NCBI GenBank assembly: GCA_028708075.1
Contig: JAQVZS010000012.1
Location: 1 to 64,000, forward strand
Origin: Massilibacteroides sp.
Lineage (GTDB): Bacteria > Bacteroidota > Bacteroidia > Bacteroidales > Tannerellaceae
Reading direction: 5' to 3'
DNA length: 64,000 nt
In this document: positions 36,936-45,461 of the stretch, one piece after another
How positions within the stretch are numbered: the first letter of the stretch is position 1
Layout: the number at the start of each line of letters is the position of its first letter
Translations under genes and position numbers: made by a program
The notes under the pieces: generated by a model
What the model saw: the letters and a program-made list of their open reading frames with translations, nothing else
Databases searched by the model: none
Told to the model about the DNA's origin: nothing

Positions 36936-37942
36936 AAAATAAGACTCTAATTATAGCTGAGGCTGGCGTAAATCATAATGGTTCAATTCCTTTAGCCAAG
37001 AAACTCATTGATGCAGCAGTGTCTGCAGGTGTAGATTATGTAAAATTTCAGACTTTCCAAGCAGAAAAACTTGCTTCAGAGCACGCATTAAAAGCGGATT
37101 ACCAACGATCAAACACACAAAAAAAAGAAGAAACTCAGCTACAAATGTTGAAAAAATTAGAATTAACTTATGAACAACATTATGAACTTATTAGCTACTG
37201 CAAACAAAAAAATATTGGTTTTTTTTCAACAGCATTTGATCTGGAATCTTTGGAGTTTCTTTCGTCAATAGGACTAAAAACAGTGAAAATACCATCTGGA
37301 GAAATAACAGATTTACCCTATTTACGCAAGGCTTCGTCTCTTTTTCCAAGAGTTATTTTGTCAACAGGGATGGCAAAATTACAAGAAATACGTGAAGCAG
37401 TACAAGTATTCGTTTCGGCCGGTATGAAAAAAGAGAATATTACCATCCTACACTGTACAACGGAATATCCTACACCAATGCAAGAAGTTAATTTAAAAGC
37501 GATGTTACATCTCCAACAAGAATTCGGAACACCAATTGGTTATTCCGACCATACAATTGGTATAGAAGTTCCAATTGCAGCTGTCGCATTAGGGGCAACA
37601 GTAATTGAAAAACATTTCACTCTCGATAGAACAATGAAAGGTCCAGATCATAAAGCATCATTAGAACCTAATGAACTAAAAGCAATGACAAACGCTATTC
37701 GTAATATAGAAGTGGCTCTCGGAAACGGAGAAAAAAGAATATCTCCTACAGAAGAAAAGAACAAAACAGTTGCAAGGAAAAGCATTGTAGCTCTAAAAGA
37801 GATTGTCGTTGGAGAACTTTTCTCCAACGACAATCTCACCGTAAAAAGGCCAGGAACTGGCCTCTCTCCCATGCTTTGGGATTCAATCATTGGAACAAAA
37901 GCTAAAAGGCCTTATCATCCTGATGAATTAATTGAATTATGA
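36932..37942 (+). CDS. legI: N,N'-diacetyllegionaminate synthase (NeuB family)
   Basis: A 336-residue NeuB-family enzyme that condenses a 6-deoxy-diaminohexose with phosphoenolpyruvate to make the nine-carbon acid. The TIM-barrel part has IAEAGVNHNGS (8-18), VKFQTF (38-43), PSGEITDLPYL (near 121-131) and GYSDHT (near 200). The C-terminal SAF (antifreeze-like) domain, about 285-336, contains RKSIVALKEI. A perfect 18-bp inverted repeat lies in codons about 290-302 of this domain. Identity as Leg rather than sialic synthase rests on the neighbouring legB, legC and legG. Confidence 0.9.
   Translation: MKNKTLIIAEAGVNHNGSIPLAKKLIDAAVSAGVDYVKFQTFQAEKLASEHALKADYQRSNTQKKEETQLQMLKKLELTYEQHYELISYCKQKNIGFFSTAFDLESLEFLSSIGLKTVKIPSGEITDLPYLRKASSLFPRVILSTGMAKLQEIREAVQVFVSAGMKKENITILHCTTEYPTPMQEVNLKAMLHLQQEFGTPIGYSDHTIGIEVPIAAVALGATVIEKHFTLDRTMKGPDHKASLEPNELKAMTNAIRNIEVALGNGEKRISPTEEKNKTVARKSIVALKEIVVGELFSNDNLTVKRPGTGLSPMLWDSIIGTKAKRPYHPDELIEL
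37799..37837. repeat. Perfect 18-bp inverted repeat inside legI
   Basis: GAGATTGTCGTTGGAGAA (37799-37816) and its exact reverse complement (37820-37837) are separated by CTT. The hairpin lies wholly inside coding sequence and keeps the reading frame. There is no T run after it, so it is not a standard terminator. Confidence 0.9.
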
Positions 37943-39099
37943 AAAAAATTTGTATTATAACTGGCAGTCGTGCAGAATATGGATTAATGAGTAGATTAAT
38001 GAAGTTAATCCAATTAGAGAAAGAGTTTCAAATGCAAATCATTGTAACAAACATGCATCTTTCTCCTGAATTTGGACTTACTTATAAAGAAATTGAAAAT
38101 GACGGGTTCATTATAGATAAAAAAATTGAAATGTTACTCTCTTCTGATACTGCAAATGCAACGGTCAAATCTGTAGGTCTTGGTATTATAGGATTTGCAG
38201 ATGCTTATGAAGATCTAAAACCGGATATAATTTTAGTATTAGGAGACAGGTATGAAATACTTGCAGCTGTTTCTGCCGCCTTACTTTACAAAATTCCAGT
38301 AGCCCATTTGTATGGAGGAGAGATCACAGAAGGAGCTTATGACAATTCAATTCGCCACGCAATTACTAAAATGGCACATTTACATTTCACTTCTACTGAA
38401 GAGTATAAGAACCGGGTCATTCAAATGGGAGAACAACCTTCAACTGTATATAATGTTGGTGCATTAGGATGTGACAATATTCTAAAGGTATTGCTCCTCT
38501 CCAAAAAGGAAATAGAGCAGTCTCTCAATTTTAAATTGGACGAAAAAACATTACTGGTCACCTTCCATCCGGTAACTATGGAAAATAATTCTGCTGAAAT
38601 TCAAATTCAAGAACTCTTATTCGCTTTAGATGAAGTAAAGAAAGTTCGTATTATATTTACCATGCCTAATTCAGACACTAATGGACGAATAATTACGAAA
38701 AAGATAAGAGATTTTGTTGAGAGAAACTCCGATCGATCTATTTTATTCAGTTCTTTAGGGATGAAACGTTACCTTTCCACACTTAAATACATTGGAGGTG
38801 TTGTTGGTAATTCTTCAAGTGGAATCATTGAAGTTCCCAGTTTTCATATTCCAACTATAAATATAGGAGATAGACAAAAAGGACGAATAGCAGCAAAAAG
38901 TGTATTGAACTGTCCTCCCGAAAAAAGAGAAATCATAAACAAATTACATCTTATATTAGAACCGAAATTCAAAAAACAAATTAAGCAGGTTGACAATCCT
39001 TATGACAAACCTGGAACAGCAGAAGAAATTATCAGAATTCTTAAACAACAGAAAATACAGCTGATTAAAGAATTTTATAACATAAAGGACAAAACATGA
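37939..39099 (+). CDS. legG: LegG/NeuC-type hydrolysing NDP-sugar 2-epimerase
   Basis: A 386-residue member of the UDP-GlcNAc 2-epimerase family in which the nucleotide is released by hydrolysis. It should give 2,4-diacetamido-2,4,6-trideoxymannose, the LegI substrate. Motifs include ITGSRAEYGLM (7-17), LVLGDRYEILAA (near 96-107), HLYGGEITEGAYD (near 119-131, with the catalytic acidic residue) and GNSSSGIIE (near 294-302). Start and stop are in 4-base overlaps with legI and the nucleotidyltransferase gene. Confidence 0.9.
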   Translation: MKKICIITGSRAEYGLMSRLMKLIQLEKEFQMQIIVTNMHLSPEFGLTYKEIENDGFIIDKKIEMLLSSDTANATVKSVGLGIIGFADAYEDLKPDIILVLGDRYEILAAVSAALLYKIPVAHLYGGEITEGAYDNSIRHAITKMAHLHFTSTEEYKNRVIQMGEQPSTVYNVGALGCDNILKVLLLSKKEIEQSLNFKLDEKTLLVTFHPVTMENNSAEIQIQELLFALDEVKKVRIIFTMPNSDTNGRIITKKIRDFVERNSDRSILFSSLGMKRYLSTLKYIGGVVGNSSSGIIEVPSFHIPTINIGDRQKGRIAAKSVLNCPPEKREIINKLHLILEPKFKKQIKQVDNPYDKPGTAEEIIRILKQQKIQLIKEFYNIKDKT

Positions 39100-40145
39100 A
39101 CGATTTTGAAAAATATATTATTGACAAAAACGCAGACATCAAAGAAGCACTAGTTCGTTTAGATAAACTATCTAGTGATGTATTGACTTTGTTTGTTTTA
39201 GAGGGAAAAAAAGTTATCGGCAGTATTACAGATGGAGATATTCGAAGAGCTTTAATCCATGATGCTTTTTTAGAAACTTCTGTTGAAAAAATAATGAATA
39301 GAAACTTCAGATATATTCACCTTAATGAAAAAAATGTCGATAAAATAAGAGCAATCCGTTCTTGTGGTATCCAGCTAGTGCCCTGTCTGAATGAACAAGG
39401 AGAACTGATCAATGTGTATAATTTGAAAATCCTGAAATCCATTCTTCCATTTGATGCTGTATTAATGGCGGGAGGCAAAGGGGAACGACTACGCCCATTA
39501 ACGGAAAAAACGCCAAAACCTCTTTTGCCTTTAGGTGAAAAACTTATCATTGATCACAATATAGACAATTTGATCGCTCATGGAATTAGCGATATTTATG
39601 TAACAACAAATTATTTAGCGGAACAAGTTGAATCTCATTTCAGCAAAAAAAAGGAAAATGTGAACATTAAATGTATACGAGAAAACGAGTTTTACGGAAC
39701 TATTGCTTCTGTAAAACTTATTTCTTCTTTAACACATGATGAAGTACTCATCATGAATTCAGACCTTTTTACTAATATTGATTTTGAGGATTTTTATAGA
39801 CATTTTATAGAAAATAAAGCAGACATGTCCGCTGTCGCAATTCCTTATTCCATCAACATTCCATATGGTATTTTCGGATTGAATGAAAATATCATTACAG
39901 GAATAGAGGAAAAACCTACTTACAATTATTATGCTAACGCCGGCATTTATTTAGTAAAAAAGCATCTGCTAGACGAGATTCCAGACAAGACCTATTTTGA
40001 TGCTCCGGATCTCATGAACCTATTAATATCCAAAGGAAAAAAAATAGTACGCTACCCTTTAGTCGGTTATTGGATTGATATCGGTCGACCGGAAGAATAT
40101 AAAAAAGCACAAGAATTTGCCAGACATATTAAAAATTCAAGATGA
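39096..40145 (+). CDS. ptmE: PtmE-type sugar-1-phosphate nucleotidyltransferase with CBS pair
   Basis: A 349-residue protein. A CBS-domain pair (about 1-115, GSITDGDIRRALI) precedes a nucleotidyltransferase domain with MAGGKGERLRPLTEK (residues about 124-138) and the metal Asp in MNSDLF (near 217). This architecture is that of Campylobacter PtmE, a glucosamine-1-phosphate guanylyltransferase supplying GDP-sugars to the legionaminic acid route. The usual partner PtmF is not in this window. Position in the ATGA-coupled operon supports the call; nucleotide specificity is inferred. Confidence 0.87.
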   Translation: MNDFEKYIIDKNADIKEALVRLDKLSSDVLTLFVLEGKKVIGSITDGDIRRALIHDAFLETSVEKIMNRNFRYIHLNEKNVDKIRAIRSCGIQLVPCLNEQGELINVYNLKILKSILPFDAVLMAGGKGERLRPLTEKTPKPLLPLGEKLIIDHNIDNLIAHGISDIYVTTNYLAEQVESHFSKKKENVNIKCIRENEFYGTIASVKLISSLTHDEVLIMNSDLFTNIDFEDFYRHFIENKADMSAVAIPYSINIPYGIFGLNENIITGIEEKPTYNYYANAGIYLVKKHLLDEIPDKTYFDAPDLMNLLISKGKKIVRYPLVGYWIDIGRPEEYKKAQEFARHIKNSR

Positions 40146-40837
40146 TTTCAAAAGACAAAATATTAGTTATTATCCCAGCGAGAGGAGGGAGTAAGGGTAT
40201 TCTTGGAAAAAACTTCAAAAAATTAGGAGGAAAACCGCTTATTGAGTATACTATAGATCTCGCCAGACAATTATTTGATGATTCTGCAATTTGTATAAGC
40301 ACAGATGATTTGCAGATCATTCAAATAGCAGAACATTTGGGATTAAAAGTCCCTTTCATTCGTCCGACTGAGTTAGCTACAGATACTTCAAATACTTATG
40401 ATGCGCTTCTTCATGCCATTAATTTTTACGAACAAAAAGATTTTTATTATGATGTCGTTCTTTTGTTGCAACCAACTTCACCTTTCCGTCTACCCAAACA
40501 CATTGAAGAAGCCTTAGCCCTTTATTCGCCAGACATAGATATGGTTGTTTCTGTAAAAGAATCGCATGCAGCATCTGTTCTGTGTAATGAGAACACCAAT
40601 GGTTATTTGAACTTTGTACTTAACACAAAGGGTATCAGACGGCAAGAGATGACAACATATTATGAATATAACGGATCAATATATGTTATCAATATTCAAT
40701 CTTTAAAAGAAAAAGACATTTCGAAATTCAATAAAAAAATAAAATATGTAATGTCCGCAGAATACTCCATCGATATCGACACTCCTTTTGACTGGAATTT
40801 TGCAGAATATATTCTTAAAACAAAGACTCATGTATGA
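40142..40837 (+). CDS. legF: CMP-N,N'-diacetyllegionaminic acid synthase
   Basis: A 231-residue cytidylyltransferase of the NeuA family that activates the nonulosonic acid with CTP. The nucleotide motif IPARGGSKGILGKNFKKL (10-27) is complete. LLQPTSPFR (near 115-123) and DIDTPFDWNFAE (near 212-223) are the family metal and dimer segments. It completes a full set from LegB to LegF in one operon. The next gene starts inside its last codons (ATG 40830, 8-base overlap). Confidence 0.92.
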   Translation: MISKDKILVIIPARGGSKGILGKNFKKLGGKPLIEYTIDLARQLFDDSAICISTDDLQIIQIAEHLGLKVPFIRPTELATDTSNTYDALLHAINFYEQKDFYYDVVLLLQPTSPFRLPKHIEEALALYSPDIDMVVSVKESHAASVLCNENTNGYLNFVLNTKGIRRQEMTTYYEYNGSIYVINIQSLKEKDISKFNKKIKYVMSAEYSIDIDTPFDWNFAEYILKTKTHV

Positions 40838-41714
40838 CAAACGAGTAAAATTTTTCTATAATCTGTTAGATATTTTCTTTTCTATTGTCCGTTTAATCTG
40901 TAAAACTCATTTTATAAGAACAACAAAGATTGATAAAAGGAAAAAAGAATGTATCATTATGGGGAATGGTCCATCATTAAGACAGTTATTAAAAAAATAT
41001 GAGGACTCAATAAGGGATTATGATTTAATAGCTGTAAATTTCATGGGACTTTATCCTGAATTTTCAACTTACAAACCAGAAATATATGTATTGTGTGATC
41101 CTGCATTCTGGTTTTCTAAAGATGTAGATAAAACAATTCTAAAAAAAGTACAAGATTTTTATAAACACTTAGCATTAACAGTTTCTTGGCATATACAACT
41201 TTATATTCCTTATGAAGCAAAAAAAGTAGTTGAGATACACAAAATTTTGTCATCAAATACTTATATTCGGATAAAATACTTCAACAAAACAAAATTTGAA
41301 GGATTTAGCAAGATTAATTATTGGATTTATGACAGACAATGGGGAGTGCCACGTTTAGAAAATGTAATGATTGCAGCTTTAATGCTGGCTATCTATTCCC
41401 AATATAGAAAAATATTTCTAGCTGGAGTTGAAAATGATTGGATGCGGAATTTAGGAGTAGACGAAAAAAATAGATTATATATTAAACAAACTCATTTTTA
41501 CACTGATGGGAATGAACAAAATTGTCAGTTTTTATCTCACCTTAAAATGCATGAAATCTGTTTATCTTTGTCCTTTGCATTTAAAGGCTATATAGAAATA
41601 GAAAAATATGCCCGTAAATGTAGTATCGCAATATATAATTTAAATAAAGATTCATTTATTGACGCTTTTATAAAGACTGCAATAATAAAAAAAACAGGAA
41701 ATGACACTAAATGA
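40830..41714 (+). CDS. Putative nonulosonic acid (legionaminic acid) transferase, Rossmann type
   Basis: A 294-residue protein not firmly recognised. After a hydrophobic N-terminal segment (9-24) comes CIIMGNGPSL (41-50) followed by DYDLIAVN (63-70). The same order (GNGPSL, then YDVFRCNQ) opens the GT42 sialyltransferases CstI/CstII. A later segment, RLENVMIAALMLAIYSQYRKIFLAGVEND, parallels their TSG...ALGYKTIYLCGIDF. DUF115/MptE-like proteins, including flagellin nonulosonate-related Maf factors, share this fold and are the alternative. Direct coupling to CMP-Leg synthase makes a CMP-Leg transferase the best inference. ATG 40830 is preferred over 40788, which overlaps legF by 50 bases. Confidence 0.55.
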   Translation: MYDKRVKFFYNLLDIFFSIVRLICKTHFIRTTKIDKRKKECIIMGNGPSLRQLLKKYEDSIRDYDLIAVNFMGLYPEFSTYKPEIYVLCDPAFWFSKDVDKTILKKVQDFYKHLALTVSWHIQLYIPYEAKKVVEIHKILSSNTYIRIKYFNKTKFEGFSKINYWIYDRQWGVPRLENVMIAALMLAIYSQYRKIFLAGVENDWMRNLGVDEKNRLYIKQTHFYTDGNEQNCQFLSHLKMHEICLSLSFAFKGYIEIEKYARKCSIAIYNLNKDSFIDAFIKTAIIKKTGNDTK

Positions 41715-42501
41715 CTTATTTTATCCATTCGGAGTTGAAATAAAAAGAATTTCAACGAAATATAAATACATGAAATTATTCAGTAAACATAGTACAAAAA
41801 AACGATATATTCCATGTATTGTAAATATTGATGGTGAAAATTTTTTAGTTCCAGATAGCCCTAGTTTTGCCTGGCAGATTAGAGAAATATTTGCAGAAAA
41901 CAGCTATCTCTTTGAAACAACTAATTCTAATCCCATAATTTTAGATATTGGGGCCAACATTGGTATTAGTGTCCTTTGGTTTAAAAAACATTATCCGTTC
42001 TCTACTATTTATGCCTTTGAAGCAGATGCACATATTTATGAAATATTAGAAAAAAACATTGGTAATTTCTCAGATGTTCATTTATTTAATAAAGCGGTAT
42101 GGAACTCAAACGAAATGTTATCTTTTCATTCTGACGGCGCTGATGGTGGTTCTGTATTACCCGCAAAAGCCGATGAAAAAAAAGTACAAGGAATTCGTTT
42201 AAAAGAATTTATTTCGGATTTCAAAAAAATTGATTTTCTTAAAATTGATATCGAAGGAGCAGAAACAGTAGTTTTACAAGATTGCTATGATGCTTTGCAA
42301 AACATTGATAACATCTTCATCGAATATCATTCTTTTAATCAAGAAAAGCAATTGTTAGGTAATATTTTGGAGATTTTGACAAATAATGGCTTTCGTTACT
42401 ATATAAAGAATGTTGGATATAAACGCCCACTTCCTTTTGTAGACAAACAGGTCGGAGATATGATGGATATGCAAATAGAAATCATTGGATATAGAATATA
42501 A
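41701..42501 (+). CDS. FkbM family methyltransferase
   Basis: A 266-residue SAM-dependent methyltransferase of the FkbM type. The SAM motif ILDIGANIGISVLWFKK (about 80-96) and the acidic motif IYAFEADAHIYEILEKN are clear. FLKIDIEGAET (near 178-188) is the conserved post-motif. FkbM enzymes in glycan loci usually O-methylate sugars. It overlaps the putative transferase gene by 14 bases. The first 55 residues are not part of the core domain. Confidence 0.85.
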   Translation: MTLNDLFYPFGVEIKRISTKYKYMKLFSKHSTKKRYIPCIVNIDGENFLVPDSPSFAWQIREIFAENSYLFETTNSNPIILDIGANIGISVLWFKKHYPFSTIYAFEADAHIYEILEKNIGNFSDVHLFNKAVWNSNEMLSFHSDGADGGSVLPAKADEKKVQGIRLKEFISDFKKIDFLKIDIEGAETVVLQDCYDALQNIDNIFIEYHSFNQEKQLLGNILEILTNNGFRYYIKNVGYKRPLPFVDKQVGDMMDMQIEIIGYRI

Positions 42502-42502
42502 A

Positions 42503-43180
42503 ATGAAATTCATCAGAAAAGCAAGACATATTTTCAGAAGACCAATTATATTCGATACGATTCGTACTCATCCGGTTAGTACAGTATTCGGAATGGATAG
42601 AGGGACTCCTATTGATCGATATTATATTGAAACTTTTTTACAAGAAAATTGTGATTATATTCATGGAAACGTTCTTGAAATAGCTGAAAATACGTATAGC
42701 AAAAAATTTGGGAAAAATACAACCTCTCATAAGATACTACATTCTGAACCATCAAATAAAAAAGGGGTTATTATTGGAGACTTGACAGATCCAACAACTT
42801 TGCCTGAAGAAGAAATTGACTGTTTTATTTGTACACAAACATTAAACTTTATTTTTGATGTATCTAGTGCAATAAAAGGAAGTTATAGATTATTAAAAAA
42901 AGGAGGTTGTTTTTTGGGCACTGTCTCTGGAATTTCTCAGATATCTCGCTATGATATGGAAAGATGGGGAGATTATTGGCGTTTTACAAATTTATCAATT
43001 CAACAATTATTCGAACAAGCATTTGAAAAGCCAAATATAGAGATTCGTACTTTTGGAAATGTTTTTGCAGCGAATGCCTTTCTACAAGGTCTGGCCGTTG
43101 AAGATTTACCAACTACTGAAGAGTTAAAGTTTAACGATACTAATTACCAAATAATAATTGGAATACGTGCCTTAAAATGA
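42503..43180 (+). CDS. Class I SAM-dependent methyltransferase (methyltransferase type 11-like)
   Basis: A 225-residue protein from ATG 42503, one base after the FkbM stop; the upstream in-frame TTG is rejected. A compact Rossmann methyltransferase core is suggested by YIHGNVLEIAENTYSKKFG (motif I, rather degenerate), EEEIDCFICTQTLNFIFD (motif II-III) and YRLLKKGGCFLGTVSG (post-motif). The glycine-rich loop is poorer than usual, so SAM binding is probable, not certain. The target is likely another sugar of the same glycan. The stop overlaps the next start in ATGA. Confidence 0.72.
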   Translation: MKFIRKARHIFRRPIIFDTIRTHPVSTVFGMDRGTPIDRYYIETFLQENCDYIHGNVLEIAENTYSKKFGKNTTSHKILHSEPSNKKGVIIGDLTDPTTLPEEEIDCFICTQTLNFIFDVSSAIKGSYRLLKKGGCFLGTVSGISQISRYDMERWGDYWRFTNLSIQQLFEQAFEKPNIEIRTFGNVFAANAFLQGLAVEDLPTTEELKFNDTNYQIIIGIRALK

Positions 43181-44199
43181 TTACAAATTTTTTTAAAAAA
43201 AAAGTCCAACGAGTCATTGATAGAATTGATGTCTTGCTATATCACAATAGAGTCGTGATTGGCAACAGGTCTTATAGATGGTGTAAAATTCCTATTCCTG
43301 AAGGTTATCCACGACAAAGTCAAACCCACCCATCTATTTTCTATACTCAAGAAAAATGGAATCATTATACCCATTGGTTGGCAACAACTCCCTATCCGAA
43401 CAGTGATACAAAATTTGAAAATCCTTGTATTTATAAAGCAAATCAGCAGAACGACATCATTCCCATCTGTTATTCCCCGATTTCCAATAATCCAATCGTA
43501 TGCCATCCCGGTGGAGACGCATATAACTCTGACCCAGAACTGTTTATCATCAACAATACGCTTTACTGTATAATTCGAGAGAATGAGAATAAACACTATT
43601 TACGAGAAATCAAACTATCCTCTTCAACAGATGGCGAAATCTGGACAAAACCGAAAACCATTTATTATAGTAATGATGAAAAAAGACAGTTATTATCACC
43701 GGCATATCTCAAAACTAAAAACAAACATCAGATTTATTTTTTAAATGGTGATGCAGGTATTGGAAGACATGGAAAATGTTCCGGAATAGAAATCATTGAA
43801 TCAGAAAACTTAGAGACGCTCTCTTTTAAATTTGTGAATAAAGGAAATTTCACCAACAGTAAAGAAGTCGGTATTGAACCTTGGCACTTCGATTTATTTG
43901 AATATAAGAATTGTCTGTATATGGTTCTTTGTGGTCGAAATAAAAAGCGCAAAACTATTCGTAACCCAATGGAAACCTTTTTAGCTGTTTCTACAGACCG
44001 AATTAATTTTCATATTTTCGAAAAACCTCTTATTCGATATTTTAAGACCTATCGACCTTCAGCCTATATAGATGAGGCTGGTATTTTTCATCTATATTTT
44101 TCAACAATTGGATTTTATTTAAATGATAATTCCGACAGAAACATTGGCGTCACGTCTATCCCTTTCAAGCAATTACTAAATGAGTTAAAGGATAAATGA
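43177..44199 (+). CDS. Cytoplasmic five-bladed beta-propeller, glycosidase-like protein
   Basis: A 340-residue protein without signal peptide or membrane span. Repeated patterns typical of GH32/43/68/117-type five-bladed propellers are visible: WLATTPYPNSDTKFENPCIY (near 68-87), YNSDPELFIINNTLYCIIRE (near 111-130), SSSTDGEIWTKPK (near 140-152), SPAYLKTKNKHQIYF (near 169-183) and RPSAYIDEAGIFHLYFST (near 291-308). The acidic residues after ENP, SDP and SPA could be catalytic or structural. A hydrolase-like fold inside a biosynthetic operon, kept in the cytosol, is unusual. Function unknown; a transferase, phosphorylase or scaffold are all possible. Confidence 0.6.
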   Translation: MITNFFKKKVQRVIDRIDVLLYHNRVVIGNRSYRWCKIPIPEGYPRQSQTHPSIFYTQEKWNHYTHWLATTPYPNSDTKFENPCIYKANQQNDIIPICYSPISNNPIVCHPGGDAYNSDPELFIINNTLYCIIRENENKHYLREIKLSSSTDGEIWTKPKTIYYSNDEKRQLLSPAYLKTKNKHQIYFLNGDAGIGRHGKCSGIEIIESENLETLSFKFVNKGNFTNSKEVGIEPWHFDLFEYKNCLYMVLCGRNKKRKTIRNPMETFLAVSTDRINFHIFEKPLIRYFKTYRPSAYIDEAGIFHLYFSTIGFYLNDNSDRNIGVTSIPFKQLLNELKDK

Positions 44200-44219
44200 A
44201 CAAAAAAGGTAAATGAACA

Positions 44220-45458
44220 ATGAAAATTCTTATACTCAATACATCTGAAATGGTTGGTGGAGCTGCTATTGCAGCAAACCGTTTGATGAAAGCACTGAAC
44301 AAAAATGGAGTCAATACAAAAATGTTGGTTCGGGATAAACTAAGTACTGACGAAAATGTATATACAGTTAATTCATCTTGGATCAAACGTAAACTTAACT
44401 TTATGCGTTTCCTGTGGGAACGTTTAATACTCTTTCTATTAACAGGTTTTGATCGAAAAAACTTATTTAGGGCATCTATAGCCAATACAGGAATCGACAT
44501 CAGTAAATATCTCTTAGTTTATGAGGCAGACATAATTCACTTACATTGGATAAATCATGGCTTTCTCTCCTTAAAAGATATAAGCAAATTGCAAAAACTA
44601 AACAAACCCATTGTTTGGACAATGCATGACATGTGGCCTTGTTCCGGTATTTATCATCACGTTAAAAATCTCCCTTTTTATACTGACACCTGGGGAAAGA
44701 GATGGTTAACAAAACATACATCCAAGAAGAAAAAAGAAATATATAAAAGTCACAGAATCTCGTTTGTTTGTTGTAGTCATTGGCTAGAAGAAGAGGCAAA
44801 AAAGAGTATTTTAACAAAGTCTCAAAACATACTCTGTATTCCTAATCCTATTGATACAACGATCTTCCATCAAATAAATCATAGCACAAGAAATGAGTTT
44901 GGTTTACCTGAAAATAAGATTCTACTTCTTTTCGGAGCATTGAACGTTACAGATAAGCAAAAGGGAATTAACTATTTAATCAACAGTTTGTTCTTTTTGG
45001 AAAAAGAATTCCCGCACTTACATAAAAACATTGAATTAGTAGTCTTTGGACAAGTCAAATCCGATATACACTCATTATTCAATGTACCCATACACCCAAT
45101 AGGTTATTTAAGAGACCCGAAACAAATCGTCAGGTTGTATAATGCAGTAAATCTCTTTGTAACTTCTTCTTTAGAAGAAAATTTGCCGAATACAATCATG
45201 GAATCCATGGCGTGCGGAATTCCATGCGTTGGCTTCCGTATCGGTGGCATTCCGGAAATGATCGACCATAAAAAAAACGGATATGTTTCAGAATATAAAA
45301 ATGCTGAAGATTTAGCAAACGGTATTAAATGGATAATAGAGCATCCTAATCCCAAAAAATTATCTGAAGCTTGCATCAATAAAGTAAAATCTCACTATTC
45401 GGAAGATATCGTTGCACGTCAATATATTGATTTGTACGAAAGTGTATTAAAAAAATAA
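44220..45458 (+). CDS. Glycosyltransferase family 4
   Basis: A 412-residue GT-B transferase. The N-terminal acceptor domain opens MKILILNTSEMVGGAAIAANRLMKAL, with the glycine-rich loop for the donor. The C-terminal domain has the family motif EENLPNTIMESMACGIPCVGFRIGGIPEMI (near 320-350), including the conserved E-x7-E. It probably adds an internal sugar of the glycan. It lies 20 bases after the propeller gene and 3 bases before the next GT2. Confidence 0.9.
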   Translation: MKILILNTSEMVGGAAIAANRLMKALNKNGVNTKMLVRDKLSTDENVYTVNSSWIKRKLNFMRFLWERLILFLLTGFDRKNLFRASIANTGIDISKYLLVYEADIIHLHWINHGFLSLKDISKLQKLNKPIVWTMHDMWPCSGIYHHVKNLPFYTDTWGKRWLTKHTSKKKKEIYKSHRISFVCCSHWLEEEAKKSILTKSQNILCIPNPIDTTIFHQINHSTRNEFGLPENKILLLFGALNVTDKQKGINYLINSLFFLEKEFPHLHKNIELVVFGQVKSDIHSLFNVPIHPIGYLRDPKQIVRLYNAVNLFVTSSLEENLPNTIMESMACGIPCVGFRIGGIPEMIDHKKNGYVSEYKNAEDLANGIKWIIEHPNPKKLSEACINKVKSHYSEDIVARQYIDLYESVLKK

Positions 45459-45461
45459 TTT

